Assembly: GCF_004345725.1 (NCBI RefSeq)
Contig: NZ_SLXG01000011.1
Span: forward strand, 29,324 to 93,323
DNA length: 64,000 nt
Reading direction: 5' to 3'
DNA from: Crenobacter luteus
GTDB taxonomy: Bacteria > Pseudomonadota > Gammaproteobacteria > Burkholderiales > Chromobacteriaceae
The position numbers and the translations under genes were made by a program. The notes below the pieces were generated by a model. The model saw nothing but the letters and a program-made list of their open reading frames with translations. It was not told the origin of the DNA and searched no databases. Shown here one piece after another: positions 36,567 through 45,147 of this stretch. The stretch's first letter is position 1. Each line of letters starts with the position of its first letter.

Positions 36567-37466
36567 ATGCAGTACGACGCCGTGGTCCTCACCGAGGGCC
36601 GTTACCTCGCCGCCGACGACAGTTGCTGGTACACCCGCCAGGTTCACCACGAGGACGGGCTCGTCGTCGACGCGCTGCGCCGCCGCGGCCTCGCCGTCGC
36701 GCGGCTCGACTGGGCCGACCCCGGCTTCGACTGGTCGCGCGCCAAAAGCGCGGTGTTTCGCACCACCTGGGACTACTTCCACCGCTTCGACGAATTCGCG
36801 CCGTGGCTGCAACGCGCCGGCCGCGCCACGCGCTTCTTCAACGAGGCGGCGCTGATCCACTGGAATATCGACAAGCACTACCTCGGCCAACTGGCGGCCG
36901 CCGGCGTCAACATCGTGCCGACGCGCTACATCGAGGCCGGCGAAACCGGCACCCTGGCCGAGCACGCCGCCGCCACCGGCTGGGACGAGCTCATCCTCAA
37001 GCCGACCGTCTCGGGCGCCGCGCGCCATACCTACCGCTTCGCCGCGGCCGACGCCGCGCTGCACGAGGCGGTATTCGCCGAGCTGATCGCCAACGAGGCG
37101 ATGATGCTGCAGCCGTTCCAGCGCCACATCCTCGACGCGGGCGAGTTGTCGCTGATCGTGATCGACGGCCGCGTCACGCACGCGATCCGCAAGACCGCCC
37201 GCGCCGGCGACTTCCGCGTGCAGGACGACTGGGGCGGCACCGTGCACGAGCACGCGCCCAGCGCCGAGGAGACCGCCTTCGCCGAGGCGGCGGTCGCCGC
37301 GGTGCCGTTCGACGTGCTGTACGCGCGCGTCGACGCGGTGCGCGGCAACGACGGCCAGCTCGCGTTGATGGAGCTGGAAATGGTCGAACCGGAGCTGTTC
37401 TTCCGCTTCTGCCCGGAGGCGGCCGACGCGTTGGCCGAGGGCCTGATCCGGCGCCTGTCCGCCTGA
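36567..37466 (+). CDS. ATP-grasp domain protein of unknown substrate
   Basis: A 299-residue protein with an ATP-grasp fold related to glutathione-synthetase/RimK-like ligases. The N-terminal half has FRTTWDYFHRFDEF. The ATP-binding core includes ELILKPTVSGAARHTYRF, MLQPFQRHI, GELSLIVIDG and ARVDAVRGNDGQLALMELEMVEPELF, with Glu residues likely to bind Mg. Similar proteins are annotated only as ATP-grasp domain-containing; substrates are unknown. AAGGATAGAG precedes the start. It stands alone between ffh and purB. Confidence 0.8.
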   Translation: MQYDAVVLTEGRYLAADDSCWYTRQVHHEDGLVVDALRRRGLAVARLDWADPGFDWSRAKSAVFRTTWDYFHRFDEFAPWLQRAGRATRFFNEAALIHWNIDKHYLGQLAAAGVNIVPTRYIEAGETGTLAEHAAATGWDELILKPTVSGAARHTYRFAAADAALHEAVFAELIANEAMMLQPFQRHILDAGELSLIVIDGRVTHAIRKTARAGDFRVQDDWGGTVHEHAPSAEETAFAEAAVAAVPFDVLYARVDAVRGNDGQLALMELEMVEPELFFRFCPEAADALAEGLIRRLSA

Positions 37467-37507
37467 GCCGCCCTCCGGACGCAGCGAAAGCTCGCCTAAG
37501 TGACTGA

Positions 37508-39004
<1,497 letters not shown>

Positions 39005-39024
39005 GCGCTCCCACGCCGAACACG

Positions 39025-39049
39025 ACGCCCGCCCCGCGCGGGCGTTTTT
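39025..39049 (+). terminator. Terminator of purB
   Basis: ACGCCCG-CCCCGCG-CGGGCGT followed by TTTTT, 21 bp after the stop. Confidence 0.85.
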
Positions 39050-39309
39050 GCATTTATCGCACCCTACGGCCCTGAAAGCGCGCGATTTTTCACCATCTTT
39101 GACAACGCTAGGTAATTCCCGTTAGGTAAAAATACTTAAATCATAATTTTTTCAGTTTTCATACTTGATTGAAATTATGCCGCCGGCTAGTTCGATAGGG
39201 TAGCCGCTGACTTGATCCGGCCGTCGCTTCCGATGGGTCAAGCCAGCACATGGCATCGTCGCGCACATCCGCGCATGCCCCATCCATCGCTTGGCATAGG
39301 AGTACGATC
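39050..39309 (+). promoter_or_regulatory. AT-rich upstream region of the lipoprotein gene
   Basis: A gene-free stretch with unusually low GC at 39085-39180. It holds a consensus -35-like TTGACA (39099-39104), two direct repeats TAGGTAA (39109-39115 and 39123-39129, 14-bp period), a CATAAT (39142-39147) and TTGATT (39165-39170). No single promoter can be chosen with confidence. AGGAG lies just before the lipoprotein ATG. Confidence 0.4.
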
Positions 39310-40710
39310 ATGCACACCCGCCATCCCCACGCACGCGCCCTGCTCGTCGTCCTGCTCGGCACGGCGCTCGTCAATCTCAGCGCCTGCGCCGGCTCCGGCA
39401 GTTCAACCGGCAAACTGGCCAGCGCCAGCAAGAACAGCACCACCCCGGGCGGCAGCGTCGGAGGCGGTGGTTCGAGCGGCGGCGACGTGGCAAGCAGCGG
39501 GGGTCATGGCGGTGGCAGCGGTGGCAGCGGTGGCAGCGGTGGCAGCGGTGGCAGTGGCAGTGGCAGTGGCAGTGGCAGCGGCCACGGCGGTGGCGGTGGC
39601 CACGGCGGCGGAGGCGGCGGCGCCCCCGCCAAGAATGCATTGAGCACGACCGGCGGCCTGGTCAGCCAAGTCGGCGCCACCGTCGGCTCGCTCGGCGCCA
39701 GGGTCGGGCAGACCGACCTGCCGCTGCTTTCCAAGGAGTCCGAGCAAGTGGCAGGCGGCACGGTCCAGCATCTGGGCGCGGCGCTCACCACGCTGGGCAA
39801 CGGCCTGAGCACCGGGCTGGGCCAGTCGACCCAGAACGGCAAACCGCTCACCACGACCGTCGACAGCGTCGGCGACACGCTGAACCAGACCGGTCAGGCG
39901 GTATCCGGCGTCGGCAAGCTGATCGCCGGCCTCAGCCTGGACGGCCTGCACGGCGCATCCAAGCCGACCGAGCCCTGCAAGAACGGCAAATCGGGCAAAC
40001 CCTGCGAGCCCCAGCACGGCAAGGGCCACGACCCGCTCGGCAAGGTCTCCGGCGTCGTCGGCAATGCCGTGGTCCAGGTCGGCAAGGTCGTTTCGGCGAC
40101 CGATCCGCAACTGGACAAGCTGGGCAAGGAGCCGCTGGTTGCCCAGGTCTTGCAAAGCGGCGACAAGACCATCCTTCCCCTGAACGCCCTGCTCGGCAAA
40201 TTGACGCTGCCGGACGGCAAGCACGACCCGAAATCGCCGCTCAAGCTGCTGTCGCTGCTCCAGCACGGCGGCCATCACGGCTACGGCGGCGGACTGCCGC
40301 TCGGCCAACTGCTCGCGGGTAGCGGGCATCAGCTGCTCGGCGGAGGGCTGAGCGGCAAGCCGGAGCTGCTCGGCCCGGTCAGCGGCCTGCTCGGCGGCGA
40401 GCTCGGCAACACCGCCTTGCTGAGCCCGGTAACGGGCCTGCTCGGCGCCGAGAGCGGCACCGGCGGGGTACTCGCCCCGGTCACCACGATATTGGGCGGC
40501 GGCGGGGACTCGTTGCTCGGCGGCACGGTGGCTTCGGTCGGCGGCACACTGGGCAGCCTGACCGGCGGCAGCGGCCTCCTGAGTGCCGAGTCCACGTCGC
40601 CGGCCTCCTCCGGCGACACCGGCAGCACCCCGACAAGCGGCGGCACCGGCTCGACCGGCCTGCTCGGCTCCGTGCTGAATACCGCAACCGGGCTTCTGGG
40701 CGGAAAATAA
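39310..40710 (+). CDS. Gly/Ser-rich surface lipoprotein (collagen-like-repeat type)
   Basis: A 466-residue protein with a type II signal peptide: the lipobox LSAC makes Cys26 the lipidated residue (LLGTALVNLSACAGSG). The start at 39310 has AGGAG upstream. Residues about 50-100 are nearly all Gly, Ser and His, encoded by tandem repeats. The remainder has recurrent GLLGG, SGLLGGELG and TVGSLG units and one Cys pair in PCKNGKSGKPCEP. Such proteins are often auto-named collagen-like repeat proteins; function is unknown. The next gene encodes a TpsB transporter, so it could be a secreted partner (inference). Confidence 0.75.
   Translation: MHTRHPHARALLVVLLGTALVNLSACAGSGSSTGKLASASKNSTTPGGSVGGGGSSGGDVASSGGHGGGSGGSGGSGGSGGSGSGSGSGSGHGGGGGHGGGGGGAPAKNALSTTGGLVSQVGATVGSLGARVGQTDLPLLSKESEQVAGGTVQHLGAALTTLGNGLSTGLGQSTQNGKPLTTTVDSVGDTLNQTGQAVSGVGKLIAGLSLDGLHGASKPTEPCKNGKSGKPCEPQHGKGHDPLGKVSGVVGNAVVQVGKVVSATDPQLDKLGKEPLVAQVLQSGDKTILPLNALLGKLTLPDGKHDPKSPLKLLSLLQHGGHHGYGGGLPLGQLLAGSGHQLLGGGLSGKPELLGPVSGLLGGELGNTALLSPVTGLLGAESGTGGVLAPVTTILGGGGDSLLGGTVASVGGTLGSLTGGSGLLSAESTSPASSGDTGSTPTSGGTGSTGLLGSVLNTATGLLGGK
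39511..39579 (+). repeat. In-frame tandem repeats, 9-bp then 6-bp units
   Basis: GGTGGCAGC repeats about four times in tandem (39511-39546), then GGTGGCAGT and a run of GGCAGT/C units to 39579. They encode (Gly-Gly-Ser)n and (Gly-Ser)n. Both unit lengths are multiples of three, so copy-number change would keep the frame. Confidence 0.9.
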
Positions 40711-40748
40711 AACAATAAATAAGCTAAATTGCATATAACAAAAGCATA

Positions 40749-40777
40749 CTCGGCCAAGGACACACACCTTGGCCGAG
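40749..40777 (+). terminator. Repeat-built hairpin between the lipoprotein and TpsB genes
   Basis: CTCGGCCAAGG-ACACACA-CCTTGGCCGAG: an inverted pair of the window-wide 9-mer, 39 bp after the lipoprotein stop and 26 bp before the TpsB start. The T-tract is poor, so it may only attenuate. Confidence 0.65.
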
Positions 40778-40802
40778 CCTTTCCGCTCAAGGGGACACAC
40801 GA

Positions 40803-42461
40803 ATGCGTCGATCCGCATGGCTTTACCCATTGACCCTGACCCTCAGCTGCCACGCCGCCTTCGCCGACAGCGGCTCCCCGTTCCGCGGCAACCCTCTCGA
40901 CACCCTTCCCGCCATCGCGGTACCCGACGCCGGCAAACCGCCGCTCAAGGTCGACATCGCCCCCGCGCCGACGCCGGCCCCCGACCTGCTCGACTACCGC
41001 CTGGCGGTCCAGCGTGTCGATATCGAAGGCGTCGCCGCGATACCCTTCGACCAGCTGGCCCCCTTCTTCGCCGACCTTGCCGGTCGCGAGGTCGCACTGC
41101 GCGAACTGATCACAGGTACGGAAGCGGTCACCCGGCTCTACCAGCAGCGCGGCTACCCGCTCTCCTTCGCCTACCTGCCGGTGCAGGACTTTCAGGACGG
41201 CGTCGTGCGGATCATCGTGGTCGAGGGCTACGTCGGCGAGCTCATCATCGAAGGCGATGCCGGACCGCTCGAGGCCCGCCTGCGTCGGACGCTGGCGCCA
41301 CTGCTCGCCGAAAAACCACTCACGCGCGCGAGTTTCGAGCGCTACACCAACCTGATCGCGCAGATACCCGGACTGTCGGCCAAGGCCGAACTGCGTCCGC
41401 CGACGTCCACCGGCGGCGCCGGTAGCCTGAAGCTCGACGTCGTGCGCAAGACCATCCAGGGCGGCGTCGGCCTCGAATACAACCATCCGGGTGCCAGGGG
41501 CATCTTCTCGTTGAGCGGCCAGGCGCAGACCGGCCAGGGCGAGCAGTTGTCGCTGACCGCGCTCGCGCCGCCGGGACGGGACCACGAGAAGTTCTACGGC
41601 CTGCAGTACAGCCAGTTGCTGGGCTACGAAGGGACGCAGATCAAGCTGGAAGCGTCGGATTACCGCAGCCGGCCGGAAACGCCGTTGCAACTCTCCGGGC
41701 TCACGCTCCGGCGTGAACTCAAGAACAGCCGCGCCGGACTGCTGCTCAGCCATCCGTTCCTGCTGAGCAATACGCAAAGCCTGAGTGCGACGGCGGGAGC
41801 CTATCTGTCGCGCAACGAAGAGAACTACCGGGTCGAGGAGAATGGCACAAGCCTGCGGACGCTCGCCCGGCTGACCGTCGTCAACGCCGGCTTCAGCTTC
41901 AGCCGGGCGGATCGGGGCGCCCTGACCCGCGTTGGCGCCAGCGTCTACCAAGGCCTGGAGACCGCCGGCGCCCGCCAGGAACTGAACGCCTTCGACCTCG
42001 ACTTCACCCGGGCCTCGGCCAACCTCAGCCGCACCGACGACTGGCCGGCCCGTTTCGCCAGCGTGCTGCAGCTCACGGGCCAGTACAGCCGGCAAAACCT
42101 GCCGAGCTCCGAGCAGATCGGTTTCGGCGGACGACAGTTCGGGCGCGCCTACCCGGCCGGCGAAGTCGCCGGCGATCATGGCTGGGGAGTCTCGCTGGAG
42201 TTGCAGCGGGGTTTCAGGCCGGACCAGCGCTTTCTCAAGCTGCTCCAGCCCTTCCTGCTCGTGGAGCACGCGCGGGTCGGCGTCAACCGGGGGCAGCTCG
42301 TCCACGACACCCTGGGCTCGGTGGCCGTGGGCCTGCGTCTGACCGACAGCCGGCACTACAAGCTCGAGCTCGACGTCGCCAAGCCGACGGCCGATGTTCC
42401 GTCTGGGCTAGACAGCCGCAAGCCGCGCTGGAACGCCAGCTACTCCTACCGCCTGATGTGA
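40803..42461 (+). CDS. TpsB (ShlB/FhaC-family) outer-membrane secretion transporter
   Basis: A 552-residue two-partner-secretion translocator. A signal peptide ends near AAFA/DSG. A Pro-rich linker (PAPTPAPD) leads to POTRA domains (about 65-215; VQRVDIEGVAAIPFDQL, LYQQRGYPLSFAYLP), then a 16-strand barrel. The usual L6 VRG(Y/F) motif appears as GGRQFGRAYPAGE, a variant, and the last residue is Met rather than an aromatic. AAGGGG precedes the ATG. No large TpsA with a TPS domain is nearby; the Gly-rich lipoprotein is the only adjacent candidate partner. Confidence 0.88.
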   Translation: MRRSAWLYPLTLTLSCHAAFADSGSPFRGNPLDTLPAIAVPDAGKPPLKVDIAPAPTPAPDLLDYRLAVQRVDIEGVAAIPFDQLAPFFADLAGREVALRELITGTEAVTRLYQQRGYPLSFAYLPVQDFQDGVVRIIVVEGYVGELIIEGDAGPLEARLRRTLAPLLAEKPLTRASFERYTNLIAQIPGLSAKAELRPPTSTGGAGSLKLDVVRKTIQGGVGLEYNHPGARGIFSLSGQAQTGQGEQLSLTALAPPGRDHEKFYGLQYSQLLGYEGTQIKLEASDYRSRPETPLQLSGLTLRRELKNSRAGLLLSHPFLLSNTQSLSATAGAYLSRNEENYRVEENGTSLRTLARLTVVNAGFSFSRADRGALTRVGASVYQGLETAGARQELNAFDLDFTRASANLSRTDDWPARFASVLQLTGQYSRQNLPSSEQIGFGGRQFGRAYPAGEVAGDHGWGVSLELQRGFRPDQRFLKLLQPFLLVEHARVGVNRGQLVHDTLGSVAVGLRLTDSRHYKLELDVAKPTADVPSGLDSRKPRWNASYSYRLM

Positions 42462-42485
42462 CGCGTGACGCGCGCCGTAAATGCG

Positions 42486-42519
42486 AAAAACCCGTGCTGC
42501 ATTCACAGCACGGGTTTTT
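42486..42519. terminator. Bidirectional terminator between the TpsB gene and tRNA-fMet
   Basis: AAAAACCCGTGCTG-CATTCA-CAGCACGGGTTTTT, serving both the plus-strand tpsB and the minus-strand tRNA. Confidence 0.9.
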
Positions 42520-42526
42520 CCGTATT

Positions 42527-42603
<77 letters not shown>

Positions 42604-42662
42604 TCAGAGAAAACGGATAATACGCGGCGTTTCGTTTCGGGTCAAGCGTTTTTCGGAAACGA

Positions 42663-43601
42663 TCAACCGCGCCGCTTCTTGACCGCCGCCGCGCGCTCGG
42701 CTTTCGCCCTGTCGCGCGCGATCTGGCGCTCGATCTCGAGCCGGCGCGCTTCGGCCAACCAGCGCTGCCACTCGTCGGGCGTCTCCAGCGTGATGCGGCC
42801 GATCGCGCCGTCGCGGAAGTCGGTCAGCACGATCTCGGCCGCCTTCTGGAAGTTGACCCGGCCGCCGCCGAGCATCGCGCCGCGCCGCCGGCCGATCGCC
42901 TCCAAAAGTTCGTCGTCGAGCATGTCGGCGACGCCGTCGAGCTTGTAGCGCGCCTCGAGCTCGGCCGGGTAGTTCGCGATCAGGTACTTGAGCAGTTCGA
43001 GCGACACTTCCTCCTCGTCGAGCGCGTTGCGGCCGACCGCGCCGCTGGCGGCGAGGTTGTAGCCGCCCTGCTCGACCAGGATCTTCGGCCACAGCATGCC
43101 CGGGGTGTCGTAGAGGATGAAGTCGTCGGCGAGGTCGATACGCTGCTCGCCCTTGGTGATGCCCGGCTCGTTGCCGACCTTCGCGGCGCGGCGCCCCAGC
43201 AGGCTGTTGATCAGCGTCGACTTGCCGACGTTGGGGATGCCGCAGATCAGCACGCGCAAGGGCTTGTCGAGGCCGCGGCGATGCGGTGCCAGCTCGCGGC
43301 AGGCGGCGATCAGCCGCTGCGCCGGGCTCTTCTCGCCGGCGTCCAGCCCGATCGCGCGCGTATCGCTCAAGCCGTTGTAGTGCTCGATCCAGACACGGGT
43401 GCGGTTCGGGTCGGCCAGGTCCTGCTTGTTGAGGACCTTGAGCGCCTTCTTGTTGCGCGTCATCGCCGCGAGCATCGGGTTGGCGCTGGAAGCCGGCAGA
43501 CGCGCGTCGAGCATCTCGATCACCACGTCGATGTCCTTCAGGCGATCCGCCACCTGCTTCTTGGCCTTGTTCATGTGGCCGGGGAACCATTGAATCGCCA
43601 T
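42663..43601 (-). CDS. rbgA: Ribosome biogenesis GTPase YlqF/RbgA
   Basis: A 312-residue circularly permuted GTPase acting in late 50S assembly. The G-motif order is permuted: NKQD (58-61) comes first, then GIPNVGKST (121-129) and DTPG (165-168). The N-terminus MAIQWFPGHMNKAKKQ is the family signature, and the C-terminal ANTAR-like helical region ends in a basic tail. It starts 5 bp after the stop of the upstream DUF3820 gene, and both probably share a transcript. Confidence 0.94.
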   Translation of the reverse strand: MAIQWFPGHMNKAKKQVADRLKDIDVVIEMLDARLPASSANPMLAAMTRNKKALKVLNKQDLADPNRTRVWIEHYNGLSDTRAIGLDAGEKSPAQRLIAACRELAPHRRGLDKPLRVLICGIPNVGKSTLINSLLGRRAAKVGNEPGITKGEQRIDLADDFILYDTPGMLWPKILVEQGGYNLAASGAVGRNALDEEEVSLELLKYLIANYPAELEARYKLDGVADMLDDELLEAIGRRRGAMLGGGRVNFQKAAEIVLTDFRDGAIGRITLETPDEWQRWLAEARRLEIERQIARDRAKAERAAAVKKRRG

Positions 43602-43606
43602 CGTGT

Positions 43607-43819
43607 TTACCGTTTCCTCAGGGGCGCGAGCAAATCGCCGAGCCCGTTGTGTTTGAGTTCGTACGCGATCTCCAGCAGACGGCCGAGCTCGCCCTTGGGG
43701 AAGCCCTGGCGCGCGAACCAGACGAGATAGGGCAGCGGCAGGTCGGCCAACAGCATGCCCTTGTACTTGCCGTACGGCATGGGCCGGCTCACCAGCGCTT
43801 CGAGATCGGTCGCTTGCAT
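43607..43819 (-). CDS. DUF3820 family protein
   Basis: A 70-residue protein of unknown function. MPYGKYKGMLLADLPLPYLVWFARQGFPKGELGRLL carries the conserved (M/F)xxGKYKG and LPxxYLxWF pattern of DUF3820, sometimes labelled a putative quorum-sensing-regulated factor. No catalytic site is evident. The family is small, basic and cytoplasmic. It lies directly upstream of rbgA. Confidence 0.85.
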   Translation of the reverse strand: MQATDLEALVSRPMPYGKYKGMLLADLPLPYLVWFARQGFPKGELGRLLEIAYELKHNGLGDLLAPLRKR

Positions 43820-43887
43820 GCGAAGACGGGATGCGTCAAAGGGCCGGCATTGTGCCAGAAACGAGGCAAATCAGCCAGTTACCCGGA

Positions 43888-44244
43888 TCACACCGGCAAG
43901 GGCTTGCCGTCGTTGAAGGCGAGGAATCCGCGCACCACGCGGTAGATGAACCACACCCAGGTCGCGAACAGGATCAGGAAGCCGACCAGCAGGAAGGTGG
44001 TGAGAAAACCGATTACATAGCCGGCCAGCGCCCACCAGAAGGTGCGGATCTGCCAGGCGAAGTGGCTCTCGAACACCGTGCCGGCGACGTCCGGCTTCTT
44101 CAGGTAGTTGACGATCACGCCGACGATCGCGGTCACGCCGACGAACAGGCTGGCGATCTGCAGGATGTAGACCACCAGCGTCAGCTGGTAGAGCTTCTTG
44201 TCCGGGTGCGGACGGGCGGCGGCTTGGGCGGGCCAGTCGTTCAT
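43888..44244 (-). CDS. DUF4870-like small membrane protein
   Basis: A 118-residue protein with three hydrophobic segments: LTLVVYILQIASLFVGVTAIVGVIV, FWWALAGYVIGFLTTFLLVGF and LFATWVWFIYRVVRGFLAF. The HFAWQIRTFWWAL and YRVVRGFLAFNDGKP elements match the DUF4870/Tic20-like family. GAGGAGAAACG gives a strong ribosome-binding site. An 11-base C tract lies 16-26 bp upstream of the start and may make expression phase-variable. Confidence 0.8.
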   Translation of the reverse strand: MNDWPAQAAARPHPDKKLYQLTLVVYILQIASLFVGVTAIVGVIVNYLKKPDVAGTVFESHFAWQIRTFWWALAGYVIGFLTTFLLVGFLILFATWVWFIYRVVRGFLAFNDGKPLPV

Positions 44245-44259
44245 CGTTTCTCCTCGATC

Positions 44260-44270
44260 GGGGGGGGGGG
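44260..44270 (-). repeat. Homopolymeric C11 tract upstream of the DUF4870 gene
   Basis: Eleven consecutive G on the plus strand (C on the coding strand), directly before the GAGGAG ribosome-binding site. It is the longest homopolymer noticed in the window. Confidence 0.9.
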
Positions 44271-44286
44271 CGAGCCGCCGCGCGAC

Positions 44287-44826
44287 TCAGGCGAGGCCCG
44301 CCGCACGGGCGAGCGGCGCCGGCAAGGCCGCGCGACAGCATGCTGCTAGTGTACAAGACCGCGCCACGGCCGACAGGTTCGCGTCGACGGGCTGGGCGAG
44401 GCGCGAACGGCCGCGGCGCGAACGGCCGCGGCGCGTGACCGCCGCACCGGCGAACTCGCGCACCAGGCGCGGCTGCGCCGGCGCGACCGCGACGCCGAGT
44501 TCGCCGGCGAGCGCGGCCAACCTTGCGTTCGCCACGTCCAGGAGCGGCAGCTCGTCGAGCGCGACGTCGACCTCGGCCAGTTGCAGCGCGACGATGGTGG
44601 CGGCGAGCCAGTCGGCCGCGTCGGCGAAGCGCGTGGGCGAACGCTCGCTCCAGTCGGCGCGGCGCGCGGCGAGCAGCATCGCGAACGGGCGGATCGGCAG
44701 CAGCGCTTCGAGCACGCCTTCGGCGCCGGCGTCGCTCAGCGCCGACGGCTCGCGCGCGACGGTCAGGAAATAGCCCGCCACCGTCTCGCACGGGGTGGGC
44801 GGGCAGGCTTGGCGAATGGCGTTCAT
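44287..44826 (-). CDS. Hypothetical protein
   Basis: A 179-residue product I do not recognise. The frame is supported by AAGGAAACCCGCC before the ATG and by reasonable composition over residues 1-130 (FAMLLAARRADWSERSPTRF, AADWLAATIVALQLAEVDVALDELPLL). The C-terminus is odd: a duplicated RRGRS encoded by a 15-bp direct repeat, then a Cys/Ala-rich tail (SCTLAACCRAALPAP). The tail could reflect a frameshift after the repeat. No domain or membrane segment is clear. Confidence 0.5.
   Translation of the reverse strand: MNAIRQACPPTPCETVAGYFLTVAREPSALSDAGAEGVLEALLPIRPFAMLLAARRADWSERSPTRFADAADWLAATIVALQLAEVDVALDELPLLDVANARLAALAGELGVAVAPAQPRLVREFAGAAVTRRGRSRRGRSRLAQPVDANLSAVARSCTLAACCRAALPAPLARAAGLA
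44401..44430. repeat. 15-bp tandem duplication
   Basis: GCGCGAACGGCCGCG occurs twice in tandem (44401-44415, 44416-44430) and is followed by GCGCG, inside the hypothetical gene. Confidence 0.9.
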
Positions 44827-45147
44827 GGCGGGTTTCCTTGTCGTTTCGGTGTTTCGCCGCGACCGGAAGACCCTTTGAGAGACACAAAAGCCGCCGGTAA
44901 CGCGGCGGCTTTTGTCAGGGGAAGCTGTTTGTCAGCGTGTGCACATCCCTTGGAGCCGCCGTGAGCTGCGGTACCAATAAAAATACGCGAAGGATGCGAT
45001 GCGCTGGGTGTTCATGCCCAACAGGGTGCGCCAAGCGCGCCGGGCTGTCAAGGGCCGCCGCGGTGCGCCATGGCGGATGGCGGACGTTAAAAAGGCTCGG
45101 CCAACCTTGTCGCGGCTTGACCGAGCCTTCGCGGCAGCGCCGCGTGC
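44827..45147. other. Intergenic region upstream of the hypothetical gene
   Basis: No gene is supported here. It contains a perfect hairpin AAAAGCCGCC/GGCGGCTTTT (44886-44913, loop GGTAACGC) and, at 45089-45129, the ETF-QO terminator. Between them (44920-45085) I see nothing recognisable apart from a short AT-rich patch AATAAAAATAC. Confidence 0.6.
45089..45129 (-). terminator. Terminator of the ETF-QO gene
   Basis: The minus strand reads AAGGCTCGG ... CCGAGCCTT then TTTTT. One arm holds an exact 9-mer repeat and the other a one-base variant (CTCGGTCAA). Confidence 0.8.

Noticed and set aside
39511..39579. Tandem repeats considered as a CRISPR array
   Set aside because: Units of 6-9 bp without spacers, inside a coding frame. 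No cas genes are in the window.
39377..39640. His/Arg/Cys-rich frame opposite the Gly/Ser repeats
   Set aside because: It is simply the reverse reading of the GGTGGCAGC tandem repeat.
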